A DNA stretch of 64,000 nt from positions 372,001 through 436,000 of the forward strand of contig QRFJ01000771.1 in NCBI GenBank assembly GCA_006176705.1, read 5' to 3'. Both the position numbers and the translations under genes were made by a program. Positions 18,964 to 29,760 of the stretch are shown one piece after another; position 1 is the first letter of the stretch, and each line of letters begins with the position of its first letter. Origin of the DNA: Cocos nucifera. Lineage: Eukaryota > Streptophyta > Magnoliopsida > Arecales > Arecaceae. The notes under the pieces are model-generated. The model saw only the letters and a list, made by a program, of their open reading frames with translations. It ran no database searches and was not told the origin of the DNA.

Positions 18964-21443
18964 TGTTAGAAATTTATATCCCAAAGCCAATCATCAGCTT
19001 GTTGATGGTTGAGATATTGTAATTGATTTATTAATTAATAAAAAATATTTTGACATCTTTTTTTCATCATAAATTTACATCTTCTAATTAACTCCACTGT
19101 TATGATGAAGTTCTTAGGACTATTTAGTTTTGATGAAGAGAGAATTTATCGATTAGTCCTTAAATTTGTTCACAATCAAATGATAGACTATTAATTAGTA
19201 TGATAGCATCTATCGAGCATAGGTTGCTATATGCCATATAGGTTGGTTGTCCTCTTAACCAAGGAGTGTGGAGACACTGGTATAGCATACAGGTGAGATG
19301 TATGGGTACACCATCATTGAACGTGACCAACTTCAGAGCATTTTGCTGTCGAGAATGTCTTTGATGGATATAGGTATAAGTATCTCTTAGATCTGAGATC
19401 ACCTCAGTGACTTACAAGCAACTCACTGTGCTTTGGTACCGAACTAACTGAATTTCTAATTCAGCAACTAAAGGCTTCTGGGCATAGTCAAGTACTTGCA
19501 AAGTTGGAGTGTGATCAAGATGGAATTGACCACTCCAAGAGTTGGAGAAGAATGTATCACTGTATTTCAATATAGCAGGACTTTGGCCAGGGTAATCTAT
19601 CAGATGAATTTGATATTTTGAAATATAATGTGCACAACTTGATTAGAGTTGATAGTTGAACTCTAAGGTATCCTTTGAGCATTATGGTCAAGGGGATGAA
19701 TTATATGAAAACTATATTCGCATGGGTTCTGAGGATGGTGTTCTATACCTTTCAACCTATCCGACCATCGAGTATCATTGTAAGATGGTCACTTTAATTG
19801 ATACAAAAATTTATTTCTATGCTACCAGCTTAGGTTCGGACCTTTAAGGTCACACACATTAGAGTTCACATTTCGATCGGATGGTTGATCAACGATTTAG
19901 AATCGTTTTAGGGTTAAACGATCAATACGATTGATGTTTGACCTAGTGCAAGTGTTATAGGAGGATCGATTAGCAATTCGATTGCTAATTGACTTAATTT
20001 GATTAAGCCAGTAGGTTGAGATTAATTTTAATTAAATATGGTTAAATTAAATTTGGTTTGGGCTTGATTGGATCAAGTTCAATTGACTTATTGGATAAGT
20101 CAAGTGCAAAGAAGAACTAGTCCTAGTCTAACTAGGACTCGAGTCAATCCAATTTTTTAATTTGATTAAAAAATTAAATTAAAATTAAATTAAATTTAAT
20201 ATAATTTAATTAAGTTTTTAAATGGGTTAGGACTTTATTTAATTAGGTTGATTTACTCTTATTTTTATTTGGTTAAAAGACCTTGTTTGACCAAGTCAAA
20301 ATAGGAGTCCTAGTGTGACTAGGAGTCCCTATTCCTTTCGCCACCTAATCCTCATGCCCCACCCCTTTCTCTTTGTGTTTTTATGGAAATAATCTCCATG
20401 CCCAAAGGCTTCTCACACCCTCCTTTCTCTCTTCTATTTCTCATATGGAAGTTTATTGGAAGACCAAGTCAAAAGGGGAATTAGTTTTACTTATGGATTC
20501 TATGAGATAGAATCTTTGTTGACCAAATCTTCTTTCCATTATGTGCCGATCCATCTTTCTTTATTTTCTCTGATTTCCATGGTAAAAGAGGGATTTTTTT
20601 GTGATCCCCCTTTGCTGGTCCATAGCAGAAAAAAAGATGGGGGCTCCCAAGAGTTGGGCGCCCCAACAACTTCCCTTATTTGGTCCTTCCTAATCTAGGT
20701 TTTTGACCTAAATTGGACTCTTCATATATCTTTATATAAAAATAATTTTTGGCTAAAATCTTTATGAATTGTAGACATTTGAGCAATCTCTTCGGTGTAC
20801 AAAAATCAAAGAAAAATTCATCTAGGTCATGGAGATATTGAAAACATAAATCAGGGTGTCTAGAAAAAGAACAAAGAAGAAGAAGAGGGTCTTCTTCTAG
20901 GGTTTTTGTTCCAGATTTCTTCCTCCCTTTTTATGATATTTTGAGGGGTGTCTCAGCATCACAAATCTTTCTCTTTTCTTATTTTGGAGTATCCAAGTTT
21001 TGAAGAAGAAAGAATTGGATCAACCATCGAAGAGAGATCAGCACAGTGCTAGCATACTGTGCTGATTTCCTACATTAGGATCTCTGATCGTATTCGTGGG
21101 CTCATATGGATGACTCCTAGAGGTCTGACATGTGTGCGGCTCATGACTTCATCCTCAAGTCTGGATCAGCAAGTTAAAATATCTAACTTGCTTAGGTAAT
21201 AGATCTGATCTATTAACTTCATACCTACATTTGATATAGTGTAAATCTAGGTTGATTTGATCAACCATTTCTTTCTTATTTGATTTTAATTTTTGATTTA
21301 ATATCTTGCCTTGATCATATAATAGATCTAAGATCTAGGTGTTTACATGTTTATTTAAATAAATATTTAATTTGTTTGTTTTGCTGCCTGATCTTGAAAA
21401 AGTTTCAAGATCTATCCGTGAAATCCTAGATCTGGTTCCTTTA
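18964..21443 (+). repeat. 3' LTR of copia-1 (copy A)
   Basis: Begins TGTTAGAAATTTATATCCC and ends GGTTCCTTTA (CA changed to TA). Homologous over its length to 3313-5799. From about 18976 onward it appears identical, at constant offset 25058, to 44034-46501. Confidence 0.93.
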
Positions 21444-21448
21444 GTTTG
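21444..21448. repeat. target-site duplication, right side of copia-1
   Basis: GTTTG, one base different from GTTTA at 3308-3312; the Tat integrase frame resumes immediately after. Confidence 0.8.
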
Positions 21449-21690
21449 TAGGATAGAGATCTTGCTCCAAGATGATTTTTGCCTATTCCTTCATGTACCT
21501 TCTTCAATACATAAGGTCGAAGATATTTGAGGAATGGCAAGGAGTATGACCTTTTGTACAACTTATCTCATATAGAACATAGCGGAAGACTTGGTTTTTC
21601 AATCTTTGAGCTTCTTTGGGATCTCTAGGGAGAATTTCATCTTTGAGGTATAAAATTAGAGGATCAATCTAGCTGGGCTGATGGTCGACC
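21449..21690 (-). pseudogene. Tat integrase N-terminus (copy A)
   Basis: Minus strand shows YLKDEILPRDPKEAQRLKNQ, then VHEGIGKNHLGARSLSYKLL, the region before the HHCC zinc finger of gypsy integrase. It joins the LRQGYYWPT block at 3307 across copia-1. In-frame stops are present. Confidence 0.82.
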
Positions 21691-21701
21691 TATATTACTA
21701 T

Positions 21702-22165
21702 CTAGGATTCTTCCAAACTTAGACACTGCAGAACCTCAAAGAAGACTTCTTTCGGCAATTCACTCGGAGCCATGGTAGCTAATTTTGAGAGAAGGTCGGC
21801 CCTAGAGTTTTTTACTCTAGGGATCTGCTGAATGTTGAAGCTACTGAAAGCTAAGTTCAAGCTCTTCATCTTTTTTAAGTACTTTGTCATACTTTCCATC
21901 GGTGCTTCATAAGTATCATTGACCTATCCCATTCCAATTGAGAATTACTATAGACTTTCACATGGTCTGCTTCTCTTTTGCTATTCTCAATCCCACGATC
22001 AGAGCTTCGTATTTTGGTCCATTATTTGTTGTAGAAAACTCAAAGCGTAGCACGTATTCAGCAATAATTTCTTCTAAATTGATTAGAATCAAGCCTACAC
22101 CCACTCTAGAGGCATTGGATGAACCATCAACAATAGGACCCAGAAGTCTTCAAGAAGATCTGTTC
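21702..22165 (-). pseudogene. second (archaeal-type) RNase H of the Tat element (copy A)
   Basis: Contains VDGSSNASRVGVGLILINLE (first Asp), FEFSTTNNGPKYEALIVGLR (Glu position degenerate), and IQQIPRVKNSRADLLSKLAT near the C-terminus. A TGA and a short frame change lie between. A second RNase H between the RT-linked RNase H and integrase is diagnostic of the Tat lineage. An open frame of 96 codons on the plus strand (21938-22228) is only its shadow. Confidence 0.85.
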
Positions 22166-22358
22166 TTTCTTCAAGGTAGTTTGGCTGCAAATCGAGAGTA
22201 TAGATTTCTTATCGTTCAGGTTCAATGAGATTTGGAATGGTGCATTCTACTATGAAATCTGTCAATATCTAAGCTTTAATGGTTGGCCAAGGTTGGAAAT
22301 TGATGTCGAACTTGGTGAATTCAATTGCCCATTTTGCTATTCTTTCAGAGGTATCCGA

Positions 22359-22770
22359 TCAGTGAAGAACTACTTTGATGGATTGATCGGTGAGAAGTGT
22401 AATAGTATGCTTCTGAAAATAAGGTCGGAGCTTCTTGGCTACAATCAATAGGACATAAGTTAGCTTTTCTAATTTTGTATTCCTTATTTCCTCATCCCTC
22501 AGAACTTGGCTAATATAGTAGATCAGCTTTTGAATTTTTGCCTCTTCCTTGATCAAGATAGCTCCAATGGCAATGAGAGACACGGTCAGGTACAAGAATA
22601 ATTCTTCACTAGGTTCAGGCTTGGCAAGGAGAGGAGGTGAGCTCAAATAATTCTTAAATTCTTCAAAGGCTTGTTGACATTCAAGAGCCTAATAGAAGTT
22701 CTTTGGCTGCTTGAGCGCCTGAAAGAAGGGCATGCAATGCTCAACTAACCTTGAGATGAAGCTATTTACG
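22359..22770 (-). pseudogene. RT-linked RNase H of the Tat element (copy A)
   Basis: Open at 22646-22359: LFLYLTVSLIAIGAILIKEE, YYISQVLRDEEIRNTKLEKL and KLRPYFQKHTITLLTDQSIK match gypsy RNase H. Upstream, RFISR-like and CMPFF-like blocks follow the RT thumb. No catalytic inference is safe given the surrounding stops. Confidence 0.83.
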
Positions 22771-22779
22771 GCTGCAATC

Positions 22780-22873
22780 ATTTTTGGTGCAGTCATTTTT
22801 TTTGGTGTAGTCATTTTTTTTGGTGCAATCATCAGTTTGAACCTCCTTTATTATTTTTGGTGCAGTCATTTTT
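22780..22873 (-). repeat. minisatellite inside the RT-RNase H connection (copy A)
   Basis: Plus strand shows the word TTTTTGGTGYARTCAT three times in tandem plus a fourth 37 bp away. In coding sense each encodes an MTAPK-like unit. The repeat replaces conserved sequence and shifts the frame. The identical array is at 47838-47931. Confidence 0.8.
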
Positions 22874-23044
22874 TAAAGGCTCCAATCTTCTCATGATTCA
22901 CTTCGATGCCACGTCTTGACACCATGAACCATAGAAACTTTTCTAAAGTTACTCCGAAAGTATATTTGGTTGGATTCAACTTCATCTTGTACATTCAGAG
23001 GGTGTTGAAGAACTTTTCTAAGTCAACATATGATTTGATGAAAA

Positions 23045-23374
23045 TCAGCTTTTAACAAGCATGTCATCCTTGTAGACCTCCATATTGCAGCCGATCTGCT
23101 CCTTGAAGATCTTATTTATCAAGCGCTGGTATGTCGCACCTACATTTTTAAGCTTAAAGGGCATAATCCTATAACAATAAAGATCATGGTCAGTGATAAA
23201 AGTAGTTTTTTCCTCATCTTTTAGTACCATCTGAATTTGGTGGTAGCCAAAGAAGTCATCCATGAAGGTGAGAAGCTCGTGGTCCAAAGTAGCATCCACC
23301 AGTTGATTAATTCTGGATAGGGGATAGTTGTCCTTTGGGCAGGCTTTGTTCAAATCTGTGAAGTCTATACACAT
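23045..23374 (-). pseudogene. Tat reverse transcriptase (copy A)
   Basis: A clean 109-codon stretch: MCIDFTDLNKACPKDNYPLS, LTFMDDFFGYHQIQM (first catalytic Asp), YCYRIMPFKLKNVGATYQRL and MEVYKDDMLVKS. The catalytic box is YKDD in place of the usual YVDD/YIDD. Homology continues on both sides in broken frames (about 23900 down to 22780). Confidence 0.88.
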
Positions 23375-24001
23375 CCTTCACTTATCATTTGCCTTCCTGA
23401 CAAGGACCATGTTCGTAGTCCAATCTAGGTAGGATACCTTTCGGATGAACTGGGCTTTGAGGAGCTTGTCTACTTCATCTGCAATAGGCTTCTACTGCTC
23501 TAGTGCAAAGCTGTGCATTTTTTGTTTTACTGGCCGACGTTTGATATCCATGCCTAAGCGATGTTCCATCATCTCAACATCAATCCCGGGCATATCTATA
23601 GGTACCCAAGTAAAAATGTTAGCATTCCTCCATAAAAAGGTGATGAGCTACTTTTTGACTTCTCCTCTCAAATTGGAGCTAATTTGTATAATATCATCAT
23701 CATTTCCATTATTTAGTGAAATCACGATAAGGTCCCTAATAGGTTTCCCCCACTCTTCAGTCAAGTCATTACGGGCATCAAGTCCATCTACCGAATAGGG
23801 TTCTATTTGCTTTCCTCCTTATAGGGAAATGGTGTAGTAGTGCCATGCTAAAGCCTGATCTCCTCTAACCTGTCTAACCCCATATCTTGTTGGGAGCTTC
23901 ATCTTCAAATAGTAAGTTGAAACTACTACCCAAAGGGCATTCAAGCCTAGTCAGCTAAGAATTGCATTGTAGACGGAGGGTGCCTTGGACTATTTTGGGT
24001 A

Positions 24002-24226
24002 CTATCCTGCGATAATTGACAAGATAATTATTCCTTCCACAAGCACAGCGTCGCTGGTGAATCCTACTAATGGAGAGCTCATTGATTCCATTCGATTGTC
24101 AGGTATAGATATTTTAAAGAATGCATCATAAAATAAAACATTAGTAGAGCTTTCATTATCAATCAAAATATAATGTAGATCATAATCAGCAATATTTAAA
24201 GTTATTACAACCATGTCATTGTGCAA
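24002..24226 (-). pseudogene. Tat aspartic protease (copy A, cut by gap)
   Basis: ILIDNESSTNVLFYDAF is the active-site region; Tat elements usually have D-N-G-S, so Gly is replaced by Glu here. The hydrophobic VVITLNIADYDLHY strand precedes it. The N gap begins eight bases past this open stretch. Confidence 0.82.
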
Positions 24227-24233
24227 AAATTGA

Positions 24234-25233
24234 NNNNNNNNNNNNNNNNNNNNNNNNNNNNNNNNNNNNNNNNNNNNNNNNNNNNNNNNNNNNNNNNNNN
24301 NNNNNNNNNNNNNNNNNNNNNNNNNNNNNNNNNNNNNNNNNNNNNNNNNNNNNNNNNNNNNNNNNNNNNNNNNNNNNNNNNNNNNNNNNNNNNNNNNNNN
24401 NNNNNNNNNNNNNNNNNNNNNNNNNNNNNNNNNNNNNNNNNNNNNNNNNNNNNNNNNNNNNNNNNNNNNNNNNNNNNNNNNNNNNNNNNNNNNNNNNNNN
24501 NNNNNNNNNNNNNNNNNNNNNNNNNNNNNNNNNNNNNNNNNNNNNNNNNNNNNNNNNNNNNNNNNNNNNNNNNNNNNNNNNNNNNNNNNNNNNNNNNNNN
24601 NNNNNNNNNNNNNNNNNNNNNNNNNNNNNNNNNNNNNNNNNNNNNNNNNNNNNNNNNNNNNNNNNNNNNNNNNNNNNNNNNNNNNNNNNNNNNNNNNNNN
24701 NNNNNNNNNNNNNNNNNNNNNNNNNNNNNNNNNNNNNNNNNNNNNNNNNNNNNNNNNNNNNNNNNNNNNNNNNNNNNNNNNNNNNNNNNNNNNNNNNNNN
24801 NNNNNNNNNNNNNNNNNNNNNNNNNNNNNNNNNNNNNNNNNNNNNNNNNNNNNNNNNNNNNNNNNNNNNNNNNNNNNNNNNNNNNNNNNNNNNNNNNNNN
24901 NNNNNNNNNNNNNNNNNNNNNNNNNNNNNNNNNNNNNNNNNNNNNNNNNNNNNNNNNNNNNNNNNNNNNNNNNNNNNNNNNNNNNNNNNNNNNNNNNNNN
25001 NNNNNNNNNNNNNNNNNNNNNNNNNNNNNNNNNNNNNNNNNNNNNNNNNNNNNNNNNNNNNNNNNNNNNNNNNNNNNNNNNNNNNNNNNNNNNNNNNNNN
25101 NNNNNNNNNNNNNNNNNNNNNNNNNNNNNNNNNNNNNNNNNNNNNNNNNNNNNNNNNNNNNNNNNNNNNNNNNNNNNNNNNNNNNNNNNNNNNNNNNNNN
25201 NNNNNNNNNNNNNNNNNNNNNNNNNNNNNNNNN
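24234..25233. other. assembly gap of exactly 1000 N
   Basis: 1000 consecutive N, a conventional placeholder size, so true distance is unknown. Sequence left of it reappears inside the right contig; sequence right of it starts inside a copia LTR. Predicted frames across it are meaningless. Confidence 1.
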
Positions 25234-25429
25234 GGTAATAGGATTACCCAAATCAGGTAAATTGAATTTGATTTAATTTATCTTGTTTTATTTTATTTAT
25301 TAAAATAATAAGAATCAGATCTAAAACATATCAAGATCTGATAGAGATCAAGAGAAAATTTTTGAAATATATCTCTTGATCTAATCAGATCTGGACGAAC
25401 CTGGACTGGGAAATCAGGATTTCCCTTCA
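25234..25429 (+). repeat. 5' LTR of copia-2, 3' end only
   Basis: Matches the last 196 bp of the 3' LTR and ends CCCTTCA. The rest lies in the N gap. Confidence 0.93.
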
Positions 25430-25431
25430 AC

Positions 25432-25443
25432 TGGTATCAGAGC
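25432..25443 (+). other. primer-binding site of copia-2 (tRNA-iMet)
   Basis: TGGTATCAGAGC, the exact plant copia consensus, two bases after the LTR. Confidence 0.93.
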
Positions 25444-27301
25444 CATGGTTCTAAAATTATTTAGATCTGATTTTAATTTTATTTTAATTAAAAATAATGT
25501 AATTTCAGATATCACATGAGATGTGATCAGATCTGAAATCAGAAAAATTAAAATTAAATGATTTGGATCTAAGAACATGAAGATATGCATGACTAGTTCT
25601 AGAATAGAATAGTTCTATAGAATAGTTTTGCATGTCTTTGATTTAATATGATTAAATCATATTTTAGATCTTCTTATTTACTATTTTTTGATATTATAAG
25701 TATTATAATAACATATGATAAACAGCAAATAAAAATTATTTAATTTTAAATATCATATGAGATATGATAGATGCATGACTAGACTAGTTGTAGAATAGTT
25801 CTACATAATTATCTAGATTAGAATTTATTTTGATTAGATCAATTTAAATCTAATTTTTCAGATTATTATGTGATAATTTAGATCTGAAAACATGCATGAA
25901 TTGATACATGAGATGTATGCAAAATATGCCTTGATTAGATCTAAATTTGTATATGAGATATATGATATAGATCTATAACTGTTTTGTAGATTTACATGTT
26001 CCTGATTAAGGCGTTCCTCTTGGCCGTCCGGTCATAAGAACGAAGAAGGGTTTAAAGGCCCTCTCTTCCCATTCGATGGGGTGTTCTTATGACGTGTAGG
26101 GGTGCTGCGTGTTCGTCCTTAATCAGAAACCCAAAACTTACTTTCTGCAAAACCCTAGATCCTGAAACCCTAGGATTTATTGTGCATATTTTATTTATGA
26201 ACCCAACTTAATTAAGAATTAAGTTTATGGAATATCAATTAGGTCTAAAATTGAGAATTTCAGATCTAAGACATATTCATAATACTGGGTTCGGGCTTGG
26301 GTAGCTCAATTAGGTCTAAGCGGTTGATCAAACCGAATCAAGAGTTGGTTAGATGGGATCAACAATGCTTAAATTGACCAGCCTAATAGGATTAAGTCTG
26401 GGTCAAGATCGAGTCATGATCAAGCAAGACCTAATTAGGCTCAGAGGTTAGAGTCTGGATTGTAGGCTAACCCAATTGGTTCTGACTCAATAATTTGGTG
26501 TCTAAGGTAAGTTTGGCACAGACGACCGACTGGTTTTTTAATTGGAAGCTACTCGACCTGAATGCATTCTTGTGCGAGTTAACGGCATATTCCTTCCACC
26601 GGATCTCACTTACCTGGCCATATCTGTTGACACAGTTCTGATCTGAGGTGGTCAATAATTCGAGCTGACCCATGCCACTAGGTTAGTCATAATTATTATG
26701 ACTAAGCCAAGTCTAGTTTAATGAGACCTGAATCAATTCTCCCTAAGAAAAGATTAAGTCTGAAGTCTTCCACCATTGTAGACATGCGGGCCCTTCCCGG
26801 GGTTGATTGTTCTCGGCTGGATACAGTGGCTCAGTTGCACCGGGAAGACGCAACCATGTCTATTAGGCATTGGATGCTATGGGCTGGAGGATGAGTTGGG
26901 CTCAATATTCCGGATACGGTGAGAGACCCAATTAGGAACCCAGTCTATGCAAATGGTGGGTCTGACTTAACTAAGGAGTGGATCAATATTCCGGATACGG
27001 TGAGATTCATGAATTAGAGACCAAGTTTGGGTGCACCATGATTAGAGAATCATTGAACAAGAGTTGTTCACTCATTGGCTAACCCATCACCAATAACTGT
27101 TAGGTGAGGTGATGAGTCAGTTGGTGAGACCGCACCACCCACTAGAAATCATCAATCGCGGAGATTTTTGCATCTCTACAAAGGAGTGTAGGGATCCGAG
27201 AAAATAGTGGGAGCTAATTTGTTTAAAAATAAAATCCCTAAACAAATTGGTCAAGTCAAAATTATAGTATCTAACTAGAATCTTTGACTCTCTACAGGAA
27301 A
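25444..27301 (+). other. copia-2 leader (no gene)
   Basis: About 1.86 kb, AT-rich, with no sustained frame. It holds the inverted-repeat structure at 26002-26126 and ends with TTTGACTCTCTACAG followed by GAAA and the gag ATG. Confidence 0.8.
26002..26126 (+). promoter_or_regulatory. conserved leader hairpin of the copia-2 family
   Basis: Two perfect nested stems: CTGATTAAGG (26002-26011) with CCTTAATCAG (26117-26126), and TCATAAGAAC (26032-26041) with GTTCTTATGA (26083-26092). The apical part contains TTTAAAGGCCCTC. The same structure with paired changes is at 52543-52665 on the other strand in copia-R. Position between PBS and gag suggests a packaging, dimerisation or translation-control element, which is inference. 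Confidence 0.65.
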
Positions 27302-28135
27302 ATGTCTGCGTCCAACCCACTGGCACGTATCCTAGACACACATAGACTGACTGGACCCAATTATAAAGATTGGCTCAGGAACTACAAAATTATTTTGGGT
27401 TCAGAGAAGTTAACACATGTTTTGGACCAGGACCCTCCCACCTTACCAGCTCATCCATCCACTGAACAGAGAGCGTCTCTGGAAAAATGGATTGACGAAG
27501 ACAATAAGGCCAGATACTACATGTTGGGCTCGATGTCTGATGAGCTCCAGCGCCAACATGAAGATATCGGGACTGCTCGCCAAATGTTGGCTCACCTGCA
27601 GGAGATGTTTGGTGAACAAAGTCGCGCAGCCAAATATCAAGTCACAAAATGACTTTTTAAGGCTAAGATGCGTGATGGGCAGTCAGTCCAAGATCACTGT
27701 CTAACAATGATCAAGAACATGGAAGAGCTTGAGAAGCTCGGTGTGAAGTTGGACTTGGACTTGCAGAATGATATTATTCTGCAATCCTTGACTGATGCAT
27801 ATGGGCAATTCATCATGAATTACCACATGCATAAACTTCAAAATTCCTTGGCCGAGTTGATGAATATGCTGGTTACCGCTGAGCTTTCTATGAAAGGTTC
27901 TAAAGGCTCAGTTCTTGCTATGAAACGGACTTCTTCCAAAAGAAAGTCTTATGGAAAGAAAAAAAAGTCTGTGAAAAAGCAAAAGGTAGAAGGATCAAAG
28001 AAGAAGAAGGCAGAACCGAAGAAGAAGGTCGATGGCAAAGGAAAGTGTTTCCATTGCAACAGCGACGGCCATTGGAAGCGGAACTGCCCTACTTACCTGG
28101 CCACCCTGAAGAACAAGAAGGAAGGTCCTTCTGGA
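27302..28135 (+). pseudogene. copia-2 gag with one premature stop
   Basis: ATG 27302 (MSASNPLARILDTHRLTGPN) opens a frame interrupted once by TGA at 27650-27652. The same frame then continues for over 700 codons. Motifs: LTGPNYKDWLRNYKIILGSE, YYMLGSMSDELQRQHED, HLQEMFGEQSRAAKYQV, a Lys-rich stretch at about 27950-28040, and the zinc knuckle CFHCNSDGHWKRNC (CX2CX4HX4C), which is intact. The stop replaces what is normally an Arg in this family (TGA is one C-to-T step from CGA). Apart from that codon gag appears functional in sequence. It would assemble the particle in the cytoplasm. Confidence 0.9.
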
Positions 28136-29760
28136 GGTATGCTCGTTATTGAGTCTAACCTTACGGTTTCTTCTGCATCCAGTTGGGTGCTTGACTCTGG
28201 TTCTAGTGCTCATCTGTGCACTTCTATGCAGGGTCTTGGGGATAGCAGGAGGCTGAGGGATGGAGACATGATCCTACGCATCGATAATGGAGCAAGAGTT
28301 GCTGCAGTAGCCGTGGGAACATACCCTCTGCGATTACCATCTGGTTTAGACTTAGCTTTAAAAGACTGTTATTATGTGCCTGCAGCTAGCAGGAATTTGA
28401 TTTCTGTTTCATGCTTAGCACAAGAAGGTTATGTGATCACCTTCTTTAAGGACCATTGTAACATTCTTTATGAAAGAAATAAAATTGCAAATGGTTTTCT
28501 TGTTAATGGTCTTTATCAGTTGCATATTGATGTACCTGTTTTAACTATCGAGCAAAACGTGAATGCCAAACGACCTAGGGATAGTCCAAACGACAGATAT
28601 CTATGGCACCTGAGATTAGGTCATATAGCAGAAGATAGGATTAACAAATTGGAGAAAAATGGGCTATTGAGTCCATTAACTTTTGAGTCATATCCAACTT
28701 GTGAATCTTGTCTTCAAGGCAAAATGACTAAACTCCCTTTTGTTGGACATGGGGAGAGGGCCACAGATCTCCTTGCCCTAGTACATACTGATGTGTGCGG
28801 CCCATTCGATGTGCCGGCTAGAGGCAATTTTGTCTACTTCATTACCTTTACCGATGATCTGTCCAGGTATGGGTATGTATATCTTATGAGACACAAGTCT
28901 GAAGCTTTTGAAAAGTTCAAAGAATTCAGACATGAAGTAGAAAAACAAACTGAAAAACCCATTAAGGTTCTTCGATCAGATCGAGGAGGTGAATATCTTA
29001 GCCGGGAATTCCTAGACTATCTTAAGGAAAATGGCATAGTCTCTCAATGGACTCCACCAGGAACACCTCAACTCAACGGGGTTTCAGAACGGAGAAATCG
29101 GACTCTATTGGATATGGTTCGATCCATGATGAGCTTCACAGACCTCCCAGATTTTCTTTGGGGACATTCATTATTAACTTCAATCTATTTACTGAATAGG
29201 GTTCCCTCTAAAACCGTTCCTACCATACCGTATGAGATATGGCACGGTAAGAAACCAAGTCTGAGTCATCTCAGAATTTGGGGTTGTCCGGCTTATGTCA
29301 AAAGACAACAAGCGGACAAGTTAGAGTTTAGGTCCTTTAGAGCTCGATTCATAGGATATCCTAAAGAGTCATTAGGATACTATTTCTACATTCCAGAAGA
29401 CCACAATGTGATTGTGAGTCGACATGCCATATTTCTTGAAAAACAGTTTATTCAAGATAGTGGCATTGGAAAGCAGATTAAGCTTGATGAGAAAGTCTCA
29501 CAAGTGGAAAGAGCTAAGGACCAAGTGGAACCAAATCAGGTTGAGCCAATAAGAACACTACCTCCTCCACCTCGTAGATCGGAAAGAGTTTCCCGTCCCC
29601 CTAAAAGATACTTAGGTATTATTTCAGAGGACGTAGAGAAAATGTTCCTCATAGGTAATGGTGCTCATGGAGATGATCCCAAAACCTACAACGAGGCGAT
29701 ATTAGATATCGACTCCGAGAAATGGCTTGAGGCAATGAAGTCAGAGATCGACTCGATGCA
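28136..29760 (+). CDS. copia-2 protease and integrase, open frame
   Basis: In frame with gag. Protease active site SWVLDSGSSAHLC is intact. The GAG-pre-integrase block has LWHLRLGHI, and the zinc finger ends CESCLQGKM. The integrase core carries its three catalytic residues: D in LVHTDVCGPFD, D in LRSDRGGEYL, and E in NGVSERRNRTLLDM. The C-terminal IWGCPAYVKRQ, FIGYPKESLGYYFY and PPRRSERVSRPPKRYLG blocks follow. The frame remains open to 29828, but RT is deleted from 29770. This is the best-preserved coding region of the window. Confidence 0.92.

Larger units (their letters stand above)
3313..21443 (+). mobile_element. full-length defective copia element 'copia-1'
   Basis: Ty1/copia order is intact: 5' LTR, PBS, long leader, gag, protease, integrase, RT, RNase H, PPT, 3' LTR. 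Two long LTRs (2487 and 2480 bp) flank it, with a 5-bp TSD outside. By eye the first 270 bp of the LTRs differ at about 9%, so the insertion is old. All coding domains carry stops or frameshifts. A 7.25-kb gag-only gypsy element (9265-16517) splits the integrase. The part from 16596 onwards reappears at 41665-46501. Confidence 0.9.
21449..24233 (-). mobile_element. Tat-type gypsy element, middle part (copy A)
   Basis: Continuation of the element at 958-3307, read right to left: protease, RT, RNase H, second RNase H and integrase N-terminus. Two RNase H domains and the gag motif seen in copy B place it in the Tat (Ogre/Retand-like) branch. It is cut by the N gap at 24233. The same sequence continues without a break at 49291 in the right contig. 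Confidence 0.88.

Noticed and set aside
21938..22228. 96-codon plus-strand frame (and its twin at 46996-47286)
   Set aside because: It is the antisense shadow of the Tat second RNase H; conserved motifs read only on the minus strand.
23445..23798. 117-codon plus-strand frame (and its twin at 48503-48856)
   Set aside because: Shadow of the Tat region between protease and RT; Ser-rich composition follows from the complementary strand.
24205..25276. Open frames of about 350 codons across the N run on both strands
   Set aside because: They consist of unknown bases and have no meaning.
26002..26126. Inverted repeats of a MITE or other DNA transposon inside the copia-2 leader
   Set aside because: Present at the same place in copia-R with paired changes and no flanking target duplication, so it belongs to the leader itself.
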